From Planctomycetota bacterium (lineage in GTDB: Bacteria > Planctomycetota > Planctomycetia > Gemmatales > Gemmataceae): a stretch of DNA of 38,727 nucleotides. The stretch spans positions 1-38,727 of the forward strand of contig QWOS01000018.1 of assembly GCA_003669555.1 (NCBI GenBank), read 5' to 3'. Below, piece after piece: positions 24,612-33,716 of the stretch. The translations under genes were made by a program, and so were the position numbers. The notes under the pieces were generated by a model. The model searched no databases. It had not been told where the DNA came from and was given only the letters and a program-made list of their open reading frames with translations. The number at the start of each line of letters is the position of its first letter. The stretch's first letter is position 1.

Positions 24612-25737
24612 ATCCCCGGTTTACCAGTTGCCATAGCCGCCGCTGGGGGGCACTGAGCGGGGTGGTGGCAACCTGCTGGGCATGGAGCCAGGCATGGGCA
24701 TCATGGTCTGGCAGACATGGGACTGGCGTATCAGGCAATTCGAGCAGATACGCCGCCATGGCCACCTGATAGCGAGTTATAGAATGGCGGACAGTTCCCA
24801 GCAACAGGGAAGGTGCGGCAAGACCGAAAAGATCGTTCATCAAACCCGCCAGGGTGGCTTCACCAGTCGATCCCGCCAGGATTTCCCGGTGGGGAAATTC
24901 CCACAGACCAGCCCAGCGACTGGCACTGGCCGGCCTTCGGGCGAACAACCAGCGGTCGCCCTGGCGAACGACCAATGCCACCTCTTCCACCCGTGTCACG
25001 GCTGGGCGGGGTGATTTCCTGGGGATGGCCTCGGGTGATCCGGATGCTGCAGCGGCGCACCAGGGCCTGGCGGGGCAGACCAGGCAGCCCGGTTTCGTGG
25101 GGGTGCAGATCAGCGAACCCAGTTCCATCAGGGCCTGGTTGAAGGCCCCAGGATCATGCTGGGAGACCAGGGCCGCGGAGGCTTGCCAGAGCCATTTCCG
25201 CACCGGCCCACGGGCGGGGTCATCGTCCACACCCAGCAGGCGAGCCAAAACACGCTGGCTATTGGCTTCCACAATGGGGAGAGGCAGCCGATATGCTTGC
25301 GATAGCACAGCATTGCGGGTGTATTCACCCATGCCAGGCAACAGGGCAAGCACCGCCGGATCAGGTGGCAGGTTGTGGTAACCCATTTCCACCAGCCGGC
25401 CGGCAGCCTGATGCAGACCCCGCGCCCTGCGGTAGTATCCCAAACCTTCCCAGGCACGCAGCACGCGCTCCTCGGTTGCGGCAGCCAGATCAGTAATAGT
25501 GGGGAAAAGATCGATAAACGGCTGATAATAACCCACGACGGTTTTCACCTGGGTTTGCTGCAGCATGACTTCGCTGACCCAAATGCGATAGGCATCGGTG
25601 GTGTGCCGCCATGGCAGATCCCGGGCCGCCTTGGCAAACCAGCCCAATAGGGCCAGGCTAAAGGGTTCCTTCAGGGTGGCAGGGTCGTGCACCACACCGG
25701 GCAAACGGTTGGGCTGCATGGCTGGCTGTTTGATCAC
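24610..25737 (-). CDS. mutY: A/G-specific adenine glycosylase MutY
   Basis: The 375-residue enzyme removes A opposite 8-oxoguanine. The helix-hairpin-helix glycosylase domain has LPWRHTTDAYRIWVSEVMLQ, with the catalytic Glu at residue 56, then LLPGMGEYTRNAVLS. The iron-sulfur cluster Cys set is C211, C218, C221 and C227 (C-x6-C-x2-C-x5-C). A C-terminal NUDIX-like domain (ALVVRQGDRWLFARRPASAS, WAGLWEFPH) senses 8-oxoguanine. The motif that in E. coli is PILDGNVKRVL reads PIVEANSQRVL, so the catalytic Asp is Glu157 here. The start is a GTG at 25737, or the ATG at 25719. It follows the FHA gene by 25 bases, so the two are probably cotranscribed. Confidence 0.93.
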   Translation of the reverse strand: MIKQPAMQPNRLPGVVHDPATLKEPFSLALLGWFAKAARDLPWRHTTDAYRIWVSEVMLQQTQVKTVVGYYQPFIDLFPTITDLAAATEERVLRAWEGLGYYRRARGLHQAAGRLVEMGYHNLPPDPAVLALLPGMGEYTRNAVLSQAYRLPLPIVEANSQRVLARLLGVDDDPARGPVRKWLWQASAALVSQHDPGAFNQALMELGSLICTPTKPGCLVCPARPWCAAAASGSPEAIPRKSPRPAVTRVEEVALVVRQGDRWLFARRPASASRWAGLWEFPHREILAGSTGEATLAGLMNDLFGLAAPSLLLGTVRHSITRYQVAMAAYLLELPDTPVPCLPDHDAHAWLHAQQVATTPLSAPQRRLWQLVNRG

Positions 25738-25762
25738 GGCAAGTACTTCACGACTTCCACAA

Positions 25763-26470
25763 TCAGCGTGGACGCCTCATGTATCTGTCGAGCAATGACT
25801 TGGCACTATCCGAGCTGGCAACGGCCGGCACGGGCTTGGCGGGAGGGCCACCTGGCTGGACACCCTCCGGGTGGATACCCATGGCCTTTGCCTCTTCCGG
25901 ACTCACCGCCAAGGTGGGTGATTCCAGAATATGGGCCTTGCTGTCGCTGATCGGATCATCACCCATCAGCAAGGCAGCAATGTCATCATCGAGGGCGGAG
26001 GGTTCCTGGTTTTTTGGCTCTGCAACGGGCTCTGGTTTGGCTATTGATTTAGAGGGTGTGGCCACTTTCCCATGCAGGGCAATAATTGCCTTGCTGAAAG
26101 GCGGAATGGGCGTGGGGCTGGCAACATTCGACAGCGGCTGAGATCCCGCAGGAGCTGCAGAAACAGCGGGAGTGGCCAGAATTTGCAATTCAAACTCCAG
26201 CGTGCCGACGCCGATGATATCGCCATGCTTGACCGGACATCTACCATCGACAGCCTGGCCATTCACCCGGGTGCCGTTGGTGCTTTTGAAATCCTCAAGA
26301 AAACACCCCTGCGGGGTGATCTGCAAAGCGCAATGTTTTTTGCTGATCAGGTCGCTGGCTGGGCGCAGTTGACAACCAGGCTCGCGCCCGATCACAAATT
26401 CACGCACTCCCACCGGAATAACCAAGCCCTGCTGCTTGCCAACATTTTTCACAACCAATTGAACTTTCAT
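25763..26470 (-). CDS. FHA-domain protein
   Basis: The 235-residue protein has an N-terminal FHA domain: FVIGREPGCQLRPASDLIS with KKHCAL, then STNGTRVNGQ. These hold the Arg, Ser/Lys-His and Asn of the phosphothreonine site. After about residue 110 the chain is low in complexity, rich in Pro, Ala and Ser, with no second domain. The ATG at 26470 follows AAGGAGA with about ten bases spacing and begins exactly at the domain (MKVQLVV); an upstream extension to 26617 has no similarity. It is the first gene of a unit with mutY. It is only distantly like the other FHA protein at 16618. Confidence 0.88.
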   Translation of the reverse strand: MKVQLVVKNVGKQQGLVIPVGVREFVIGREPGCQLRPASDLISKKHCALQITPQGCFLEDFKSTNGTRVNGQAVDGRCPVKHGDIIGVGTLEFELQILATPAVSAAPAGSQPLSNVASPTPIPPFSKAIIALHGKVATPSKSIAKPEPVAEPKNQEPSALDDDIAALLMGDDPISDSKAHILESPTLAVSPEEAKAMGIHPEGVQPGGPPAKPVPAVASSDSAKSLLDRYMRRPR

Positions 26471-26628
26471 CCAGCCAGCTCTCCTTGGGAAATAACCGTT
26501 CATTCCAAGAGAAACCAAAGGCCCTGCCCGCAAACAGCCCATTTGTCCCAAAATAACGGCTCGTGAATTCGCACCATTCAGAACGGAAATATCGCTGGTC
26601 AAGACTTGCTGGCACATGAATTCATAAA

Positions 26629-26664
26629 TTGTTCATCTATTGAGTTAATAGAATGGATGGACAA
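26629..26664. promoter_or_regulatory. Imperfect dyad between divergent FHA and solute-binding genes
   Basis: TTGTTCATC at 26629-26637 and GATGGACAA at 26656-26664 form an inverted repeat with one mismatch, around an inner TATT/AATA pair. It lies 28 bases before the ATG at 26693 in AT-rich DNA, where an operator or promoter would be expected. This is a pattern only. Confidence 0.3.
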
Positions 26665-26692
26665 CCAAATTGCAAGGATATAAACAGGAAAA

Positions 26693-28147
26693 ATGAAAAA
26701 TAAATCAACGCGCCGGGTTTTTCTGCGCAGTGGAGCCGCCGCCCTGGGGGTGTTGTCCCAGGCAAACTTTTCCCAGGCAATTGTCCCCGGTGCGGATCTG
26801 GTGCGAGTGGCAACTCCCCTCCCTGATTTAGCCCACTGGATTTCCCATGCCACGCGCCCTTGGGCGAGGCGAAACGGTCTGCGTGTGGAGGTCGCTCTGA
26901 CTGCCCCAGGGAATGGGCCCGATCCCCTGGCTGGTGCCGATTTGTGGCTTATACCACCCCGCAGCCTGGCTGCTTTGGCAGGCCATGCCAGCCCGATACC
27001 TGCCGATATAATCAGCCGGTCCGAGTTGGCCTGGCCCGATTTCCTGCCAGTTTGGCGCGAGCGTCTTGGCCGCTGGCGTTCCGCCCAGGTCGCCGCCCCT
27101 TTGGCGGGTGATCTGTGGGTGCAACTTACCCGCTCAGATTGGCTGGCCGACGAACGCCTGAAAAACCTCCACAACCAGGCAACCGGCAGGCCATTGCGCG
27201 CCCCACGCTTTTGGGAAGAGTGGGTCGATTTGGGTCGGGCCCTGCATGGTGAATTACCCGGCCTGAAAGGCCAGCCCGTCCTCCCCCCCCTACCCGCCAA
27301 AATGCCTGATCAATTGCGTCTGTTGCGTCAGGTGGCGGCTGGCCATGCCGTGGAAAGGCTGGCGGCTGGCCAGCGCCTGCCCTCGGGCAGCAACTCTGAA
27401 AACAACCACTACGCTCTGGATTTTGATCTGCAGACGGGCCAGCCCCGCTGTGCTGGCAAAGCCTTTGTGCACGCTCTCGATTGGCTGACACGGCTCAAAC
27501 CATATCAGCCGCCAGCCCAGGCTGATCAGCCATGGGATGCCTTTGCCCAGGGCAAGGCCATGGTTTGCCTGGCCCCGGCCACCCAAATAGGTTTCCTGCA
27601 GCGGGATTCGCTCCGGGACCGCTTCGATATCCACCCTTTACCCAGTGCTGACCGGGTATATCTGGACACTGGCACGCTCGTGGCCAGCCAGGGGAATTTT
27701 GTGCCTTTGGTGGGGTCGGAGGGGGCGCTGGCGCTGGCGCCCAGGGAAGCTGGCAAGGCAGCCTGGTTGTTGCTGGAGTTTTTACTCAGCCCTCGGGTGA
27801 TGCTGGATCTGGTGCTTGACCCGCATGTGGGTGGCCCGGTGCGGGAACAGCACTTGCAGGCCGCGCCCTGGGATGGGATGCAACTGGATAACCGCCGCCT
27901 GACTCAGTGGCGCGAGACCCTGCGAGTGACCCTGTCTCCCGGCGAGACCGTCAACCCCGTGATTGCCCTGCGAACTCCCGACGCTCCAGGCCTGGATCTG
28001 GCGCTGGGCGAGCAGGTGGCTTTGGCTTTGACTGGCACGGGCAAGCCGGCGGCTTGTCTGGAACTGGCAGCGGTGGCATGGAAAAAACTGGGCCAGGCCA
28101 GACCCGATCGGCTGGCGGAAGTACGGGCTTCGATGGGTCTTTCCTAG
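26693..28147 (+). CDS. Tat-exported solute-binding-like protein
   Basis: The 484-residue protein begins MKNKSTRRVFLRSGAAALG, a twin-arginine signal (RRVFL) that sends a folded protein across the membrane. The rest resembles family 1 extracellular solute-binding proteins of the MalE type. It has a DAFAQGKAMVCLAPATQIGF segment like the G-x-AAM region of that family, and ends with helices. No permease or ATPase for sugar uptake lies nearby, so it is an orphan binding protein, or one whose partners are elsewhere. AGGA lies five bases before the ATG. A terminator follows the stop. Confidence 0.7.
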   Translation: MKNKSTRRVFLRSGAAALGVLSQANFSQAIVPGADLVRVATPLPDLAHWISHATRPWARRNGLRVEVALTAPGNGPDPLAGADLWLIPPRSLAALAGHASPIPADIISRSELAWPDFLPVWRERLGRWRSAQVAAPLAGDLWVQLTRSDWLADERLKNLHNQATGRPLRAPRFWEEWVDLGRALHGELPGLKGQPVLPPLPAKMPDQLRLLRQVAAGHAVERLAAGQRLPSGSNSENNHYALDFDLQTGQPRCAGKAFVHALDWLTRLKPYQPPAQADQPWDAFAQGKAMVCLAPATQIGFLQRDSLRDRFDIHPLPSADRVYLDTGTLVASQGNFVPLVGSEGALALAPREAGKAAWLLLEFLLSPRVMLDLVLDPHVGGPVREQHLQAAPWDGMQLDNRRLTQWRETLRVTLSPGETVNPVIALRTPDAPGLDLALGEQVALALTGTGKPAACLELAAVAWKKLGQARPDRLAEVRASMGLS

Positions 28148-28188
28148 GCCGGGTAGGCTCCGTTACGACAGGCACAGCCCCCTCAAGA

Positions 28189-28224
28189 CCTGCCCGGCAG
28201 CCACCTCCCACGGGCAGGGTTTTG
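28189..28224 (+). terminator. Rho-independent terminator after the solute-binding gene
   Basis: CCTGCCCG pairs with CGGGCAGG over eight bases around a 14-base loop, followed by GTTTTG. It lies 42 bases after the stop, between convergent genes. The remaining ~200 bases to the kinase gene hold nothing I can name. Confidence 0.6.
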
Positions 28225-28424
28225 CAAGTGGCCAGGCCAGCCCCTCATACGGCAAGCGGCCACGAGGGAGACATTTCCAAAGGTCTGGAAGTTGCGGGTG
28301 ATGAGGCAAGCCAGATCGGCGGAGTGTTGAGTGGGGATATTAACCAAGCCGGTTCAATTGGTAAACTTCCGGAGTTGCTCGATCCATGCAGACCGGGCGA
28401 GCACGACGAAATACTGCCTACCAG

Positions 28425-29357
28425 TTATGGGGATGACCTTCCCCTGCGCTCAATCATGAAGGCATCCACCTGGGCCCGGGTCGGCAACCCTCGTTGCGCG
28501 CCAAGATGCGCCGCTTTCAGGGCGGCGGTGGCGCTCGCACGCACCAAACGCTGCCCCAGAGGCAGCCCGGTTGCCAGATCGGCGGCGTAGCTGCCGTGAA
28601 AGGCGTCACCGCAGCCGGTGGTATCGACCACTTCGACCGCAAAAGCCGGTACATGCCTGACCCGATCCGCCAGGCGATCTTGGTAGTGACACCCCTGGGC
28701 ACCACAGGTGACCACCACCACTTCCCTGTCACCGGCCCACAGTTTCCCCACGGCCCGGACCGGGTTAGTCTCGCCCGTGAGCCGGGTTGCGAAAGCGTGC
28801 GTGACAATCAGGTGATCGACCAGTGCCAGCAGTTTGTCAAAGCCAGGCCATTCATTTCTTTCCAGATCCGCCACCACCGGAATGCCTGCCGCTCTGGCGA
28901 TCAGCGCGGCGCGGGTCATACCCTCGATGCCATAATGATCGACAAACAGTACCCTGGCAGCCGTTATCACCTCTTCGGGGGGCCAATCATCAGGGCAACC
29001 CACGGAGCCTGCCAGATCAAACAGGATGGTGCGCGTGTCGCCGGATTGATCCACCAGGATGGTACTGCGGATGGGGCTGGCCTGTCGGGAGGTGCGCGAC
29101 CACGAGAGATCGACCCCCTCGTGGGTGAACAGTTCACGGAGGAAAGTTGAATCGGCATCGGTTCCGAGTGGGCCGGCATAAGCGCAGCGCGCGCCCTGGC
29201 GGGCCGCGGCGACCAAGGCATTGCCCGTCAGGCCGCCGCCCTGGCGGTCGCGGCTAATCAGCCTGGTTTTGGTATCGGGTGACGGAAAATGGGGCAAAAC
29301 CAGCAGCTCGTCCACCGCCAGGCAACCCAGACCCAGCACATCGCAGTGAAAAGGCAT
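28425..29357 (-). CDS. PfkB-family carbohydrate kinase (ribokinase-like)
   Basis: The 310-residue kinase begins MPFHCDVLGLGCLAVDELLV, followed by GGGLTGNALVAAARQGAR, the first family pattern. It carries the C-terminal signature DTTGCGDAF at 245-253, with the catalytic base Asp251. It phosphorylates a sugar or nucleoside using ATP; the substrate cannot be told from sequence. The ATG at 29357 begins 13 bases after the DUF1501 stop; a longer frame upstream is antisense to that gene. The close spacing makes it the third gene of the cytochrome/DUF1501 operon, an unusual partner. Confidence 0.88.
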   Translation of the reverse strand: MPFHCDVLGLGCLAVDELLVLPHFPSPDTKTRLISRDRQGGGLTGNALVAAARQGARCAYAGPLGTDADSTFLRELFTHEGVDLSWSRTSRQASPIRSTILVDQSGDTRTILFDLAGSVGCPDDWPPEEVITAARVLFVDHYGIEGMTRAALIARAAGIPVVADLERNEWPGFDKLLALVDHLIVTHAFATRLTGETNPVRAVGKLWAGDREVVVVTCGAQGCHYQDRLADRVRHVPAFAVEVVDTTGCGDAFHGSYAADLATGLPLGQRLVRASATAALKAAHLGAQRGLPTRAQVDAFMIERRGRSSP

Positions 29358-29370
29358 GGCAAGACTCTGA

Positions 29371-30828
29371 TCAGACCAGGATCTTCCGGATGGGGTCAGC
29401 CCCTTCCACACCCACCAGCTTCTGATCCAGACCGCCGTAGAAATAGCTGAGGTTGTTGGGATCAAGGCCCAGGCGATTGAGCACGGTGGCATGCAGGTTC
29501 TTCACATGGAAGCGATCTTCCACAGCGGCCGCCCCCAGTTCGTCAGTGGCACCCACGCTGGTGCCGCCCTTGATACCGCCACCCGCCATCCACATGGTAA
29601 AACCATAGGCATTGTGATCGCGGCCACTGCCCTGCGCATATTCCGCGGTAGGCTGACGACCAAACTCACCACCCCACACCACCAGTGTGCTATCGAGCAG
29701 GCCGCGACGCTTGAGGTCGGCCAGCAAGCCGGCAATGGGCAGATCGGTATTGCCAGCATGCTTGGAATGGTTGGAGACGATGTCCGAATGGGCGTCCCAG
29801 TTGTCGTCGTTGTGCGCGCCGCCAGAATAGATCTGGATGAAACGCACGCCACGCTCAACCAGCCGTCTGGCCAACAGGCATTTGCGGCCAAAATCTTCGG
29901 TGCGCGGCCGGTCGATACCGTACATGGCATGGGTTCGTGCATCTTCCTGGCTGAAATCAGCCACCTGGGGCGCGGTAGATTGCATGCGGTACGCCAGCTC
30001 GAAGCTCGACAGGCGGGCGGCCAGTTCAGAGTTGTCGACCCGGGACAGGTGATGGGCCTGGTTTTTTTCAGCCAGGCGGTCAAGCAAATGACGCTGGTTG
30101 GCAGGTGTCATGCCCGGCGCCAGCGACAGGTCGTTGATGGAGGGGGTGGTCGCGCGCAGAATGTTCCCCTGATAGGCGGCGGGCATATAGCCACTTGACC
30201 AGTTCTTGGCACCCGAGATGGGGCCACCCGTCTTGTCGAGCATGACCACAAAGCCGGGCATATTCTCGTTGACACTGCCCAGGCCGTAATTGACCCATGA
30301 GCCCAGCGCGGGATGGCCTGAGAGCAGCCGTCCCGAATTCATCATCAGCATGGCTGAACCATGGATGGGGCTCTCGGCATGGAAGCTGTGGATGAAAGCG
30401 ATATCATCGGCTCGTTCCCGCAGGTTGGGAAAAACATCGGAAATCATTTTGCCGCACTGGCCACCGGGCTTGAACTGCCACTTGGGCCCAACCGCCCGGC
30501 CACCCGCCCGATGACCGCCACGCCCGAAGGTCTTCACCGGAATGGTCTTGCCATCGAGCGGATAAAGAGCGGGCTTATAGTCGAAAGTGTCCATGTGACT
30601 GGGACCGCCATACATGAACAAAAAAATCACCGACTTGGCCTTGGCCTCGCCCATAGGTTTTTTGGGTGCCAACGGGTTGCCCAGCGGGGTGCCATCCGCC
30701 GCCCGGGTGGCCTTGGCAAAGAACTGGTCACCCAACAGGCCGCTGAGGGCGATGGCCGGAAATCCAGCCCCGGTGTTCCAGAGAAAATCGCGGCGGGTGC
30801 GCCCGCAGAACTGACGGCTTTCGTCCAT
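29371..30828 (-). CDS. Tat-exported DUF1501 protein
   Basis: The 485-residue protein has a Tat signal (CGRTRRDFLWNTGAG, RR at 12-13) and the DUF1501 body, which is distantly like sulfatases and alkaline phosphatases. Typical parts are VIFLFMYGGPSHMDTFDYKP, IHSFHAESPIHGSAMLMMNS and YSGGAHNDDNWDAH. The ATG at 30828 has GGAGAG before it; a TTG five codons earlier is less likely. It follows the PSCyt1/DUF1553 gene by 48 bases. The two families are found side by side very often in planctomycetes, and are thought to work together in the periplasm, but their reaction is not established. Confidence 0.92.
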   Translation of the reverse strand: MDESRQFCGRTRRDFLWNTGAGFPAIALSGLLGDQFFAKATRAADGTPLGNPLAPKKPMGEAKAKSVIFLFMYGGPSHMDTFDYKPALYPLDGKTIPVKTFGRGGHRAGGRAVGPKWQFKPGGQCGKMISDVFPNLRERADDIAFIHSFHAESPIHGSAMLMMNSGRLLSGHPALGSWVNYGLGSVNENMPGFVVMLDKTGGPISGAKNWSSGYMPAAYQGNILRATTPSINDLSLAPGMTPANQRHLLDRLAEKNQAHHLSRVDNSELAARLSSFELAYRMQSTAPQVADFSQEDARTHAMYGIDRPRTEDFGRKCLLARRLVERGVRFIQIYSGGAHNDDNWDAHSDIVSNHSKHAGNTDLPIAGLLADLKRRGLLDSTLVVWGGEFGRQPTAEYAQGSGRDHNAYGFTMWMAGGGIKGGTSVGATDELGAAAVEDRFHVKNLHATVLNRLGLDPNNLSYFYGGLDQKLVGVEGADPIRKILV

Positions 30829-30876
30829 GGTTATTCTCTCCAACGGCCAAACCGGCCGGCCAGCGTGGTGTGTGAA

Positions 30877-33312
30877 TCAGTCGAGGTAAATGAATTCGTT
30901 GGCTGCCAGGTCAGTCAGGCACAGTTGGCGCAAAGCCTCCCCGGGTGCCAGGCCACGGCGGACCAGCTCTCCGAGGTAGGCGATATCGGCATCCACTTCG
31001 GATGGCATGGGCTCACGCTGGGTGGTAAGCCATAGCGCCCGGCGCACCTGGGCCCGGGTGTCACCCGGGTGCTCGGATTCCAGCCGCCTGGCAAGAAAAC
31101 CCGCCTGCTCATTGTTGAACTGACCATTGATCATGCCCAGGGCCTGACTGGGAACGGTGGTGGTGTGCCTCACCGGGCAACTGGTATCGGTATCGGCCTG
31201 ATCGTGGTGGGCCAGCACCGGAAGTTGCAGCGACCGTTTCACATGCACATAAACACTACGGCGATTGGCCTGGTCGTCGGTGGAGGTGGGCCAGCCACTA
31301 CCCGGTACCGATTGCCCAGCCAGAACTTCGCGTGGAATAGGTGGATAAACCGAGGGACCGTGCATTTCGGATTGCAACCGGCCACTGACCCGCAGGATGC
31401 TGTCACGCACCTCCTCAGCCGCGAGACGACGCATCGGATAACGCCAGTACAAGTGGTTGGAGGGATCCTTTGCCAATGCCTGGGGATTGACCTGGCTGCT
31501 CATGCGGTAGGCATTTGAATGGAGGATGACCCGGTGCAGCGACTTGGTATGCCAGCCTTGGCGAATCAGTTCGCCAGCCAGCCAGTCAAGCAGTTCAGGA
31601 TGGGTGGGGGCTGTGCCAAATTTCCCGAAGTCGTTGCTGGACGAGACGATGCCCCGACCCATGTGGTGCTGCCACAGACGGTTGACCCACACCCGGGCGG
31701 TGAGGGGATTGTCAGGCGAGGCCACCCAGTCAGCCAGCACCTTGCGCCGGCCTGCGGAGCGACTTTGCGGGCCCACATCAGGGATCACCGGTGTGCCGCC
31801 CCCCAGAGCCACAGGAAAGCCAGCCGATACCTCGGGGCCCCTGGAATGCGGATTGCCGCGCACCAGCAGGTGGGTGGCAGGTGGCCGGGGGTTGCACTGA
31901 TTGATGGCCAGGGCCAGTTCCTGACTGGGAGTGGGCAGCTTTTCCAAACGGTCTCGCTGCTGGCGCAGGTTGCGAAGCTCTTTGCCCTCCTCGGGCTTTT
32001 GGAAATCTTTGAGTTTCTTCACCACCAGGGGCCTGTCAAGACCCTCGCTGGCGCGCTGATCCTCGGCGGGCATACGCTTGATGATCGTGTCTTCCAGGGC
32101 AATAATCGCGGTGGCAAGAGCTTCTTTCTGCCGGTTGCGCTCTTCGAGCTCTTTTTCGTAGGCCATCCGCTTGGCCTTGGGAGTGACATCGCGCTGGCTG
32201 GTGGAAGACATCACATTGCGGTCGTTGGAAAAGCGGGGGATATCCGCAAAAAAAGCCAGCAGACGGTAGTAGTCAGACTGGGGAATCGGATCGATCTTGT
32301 GGTCGTGGCAGCGGGCGCAGTTCATGGTCATACCCAGAAAAGCCTGGGCGGTGGTGGCGACAATATCATCGTATTCGTCAAAGGTGGCCTGCAACCGGTC
32401 CGCCGGTTCATCATCCCAGATTCCCAGGCGGTAAAAGCCGGTGGCGGTAAGCGCATCACCATTATCAGGGTCGATCTCATCGCCCGCCAGTTGCTCTCGC
32501 ACAAACTGGTTGTACGGCTTGTCAGCGTTGAACGAGCGGATGACATAATCGCGGTAGCGGAAGGCATTGGGCTTGGGGCCATCGCGTTCGTAACCATTGG
32601 TTTCAGCATAGCGGACCACATCAAGCCAATGGCGGCCCCAGCGTTCTCCATAAGCCGGGCTGGCCAGCAAGCGGTCAACCAGATGGGTGTAGGCATCAGG
32701 GGAGGTATCTTTCAGGTAGGCTTCGACCTGAGCTGGCGAAGGAGGCAGGCCAGTCAGGTCGTAGGTCACCCGTCGCAGCAGCACCCGTTTGTCAGCCTGA
32801 GGGTTCATGACTAGCCCAGCCTTGCCCAGCCTGATTTGCAGAAAGGCGTCGATCGGGTTACCCCCATCCGGAATAGACGAGGCCGGCGGTTTCACAGCCT
32901 TGACAGGCTGGTAGGCCCAGTAGGTTTTGGCATCTTCGAGCTTAGGCTTGACAGGCTCGGCTGGGTGGGCTACCGCCTTGATATCTGGCAATGGGGCTCC
33001 GGCACTGATCCAGTCACGGAGTATTTTTCGATCTGTATCAGACAGCTTGCCAGACGGCGGCATTTGCAGTTCGTCGTACTCAATAGCTTTCCACAGCAAG
33101 CCACTAGCGGGGTTTTTCACATCGATCACCGGCCCCGTTTCCCCACCCATAGCCAGCGATTTTTTGTCGGTGAGTCGCAGGCCGCCACGGATCTTCCCGG
33201 TTCCGTGGCATTTGAGACAGTTTTTTTCAATGATTTCAACCGCCTGTTTTTGCAGGCTGGCAGGAGTATCAGGCTGCTGAAACAGACACAAAAAAACAAT
33301 ATGAGCTAACAT
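30877..33312 (-). CDS. PSCyt1/DUF1549/DUF1553 cytochrome-c-like protein
   Basis: The 811-residue exported protein has a short N-terminal hydrophobic segment and then a cytochrome c (PSCyt1) domain with the heme motif NCLKCHG (CxxCH, 32-36) and a likely Met ligand in MPPSGKL. A DUF1549 domain follows, about 150-345, ending in a second CxxCH motif, NCARCHDHK. After a coiled-coil segment (about 380-480) comes DUF1553 (VLADWVASPDNPLTARVWVN, with HSNAYRMSSQVN). The ATG at 33312 begins the signal; further upstream the frame is unrelated. Such proteins form large families in planctomycetes and probably carry electrons in the periplasm. Confidence 0.93.
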   Translation of the reverse strand: MLAHIVFLCLFQQPDTPASLQKQAVEIIEKNCLKCHGTGKIRGGLRLTDKKSLAMGGETGPVIDVKNPASGLLWKAIEYDELQMPPSGKLSDTDRKILRDWISAGAPLPDIKAVAHPAEPVKPKLEDAKTYWAYQPVKAVKPPASSIPDGGNPIDAFLQIRLGKAGLVMNPQADKRVLLRRVTYDLTGLPPSPAQVEAYLKDTSPDAYTHLVDRLLASPAYGERWGRHWLDVVRYAETNGYERDGPKPNAFRYRDYVIRSFNADKPYNQFVREQLAGDEIDPDNGDALTATGFYRLGIWDDEPADRLQATFDEYDDIVATTAQAFLGMTMNCARCHDHKIDPIPQSDYYRLLAFFADIPRFSNDRNVMSSTSQRDVTPKAKRMAYEKELEERNRQKEALATAIIALEDTIIKRMPAEDQRASEGLDRPLVVKKLKDFQKPEEGKELRNLRQQRDRLEKLPTPSQELALAINQCNPRPPATHLLVRGNPHSRGPEVSAGFPVALGGGTPVIPDVGPQSRSAGRRKVLADWVASPDNPLTARVWVNRLWQHHMGRGIVSSSNDFGKFGTAPTHPELLDWLAGELIRQGWHTKSLHRVILHSNAYRMSSQVNPQALAKDPSNHLYWRYPMRRLAAEEVRDSILRVSGRLQSEMHGPSVYPPIPREVLAGQSVPGSGWPTSTDDQANRRSVYVHVKRSLQLPVLAHHDQADTDTSCPVRHTTTVPSQALGMINGQFNNEQAGFLARRLESEHPGDTRAQVRRALWLTTQREPMPSEVDADIAYLGELVRRGLAPGEALRQLCLTDLAANEFIYLD

Positions 33313-33716
33313 TGGATACCTTGAACCTCCAAGGCAGGAAATTTCAACCGCACAGGTCAGGCGGGGAGGTTGAATCGTCTTACCAAGTGTAGCTTTAAAA
33401 AGCTGGCTTGCACAGCGGGAGGGCCTCCAAAAGGTTATGAATCGATGAACCAGACACAAAGCATGGTGATGGCCAGACTATTTTGCCCAGGCTTCCATTT
33501 TTCTGGACCCATCTGCAAGATTGACTGATTTCGCAAACAGTGGACTGATCCGGAATGCCCGGATGAGCCGAACTAAAAAGAACGGTAAGTCACGGAATTT
33601 TTTCCGCCCAATCCGTCTAGCTTATCTAGGGACACTGGAAAATCTCGGGACTTTAGGTTAACATACGGCAACGACACTGCCGGCGCCTTGCGATATATCA
33701 ATAGAGAGACAGATAC
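33313..33716. other. Divergent intergenic region with no gene seen
   Basis: This 404-base gap separates the cytochrome operon (minus) from the giant protein gene (plus). It is AT-richer than its surroundings. I see no RNA gene, repeat or convincing pair of promoter boxes. GAGAGACAG lies before the ATG at 33717 and GGAGG with AAGG lies before the start at 33312, so both genes have plausible ribosome binding sites. Confidence 0.5.

Noticed and set aside
28225-28424. Possible remnant of a transposase between the convergent genes
   Set aside because: Some antisense peptides looked repetitive but no frame carried a family motif or continued for more than about 30 codons.
31519-32814. A 431-codon open frame antisense to the cytochrome/DUF1553 gene
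   Set aside because: The sense strand has heme motifs and DUF1549/DUF1553 signatures. The antisense product has no family character.
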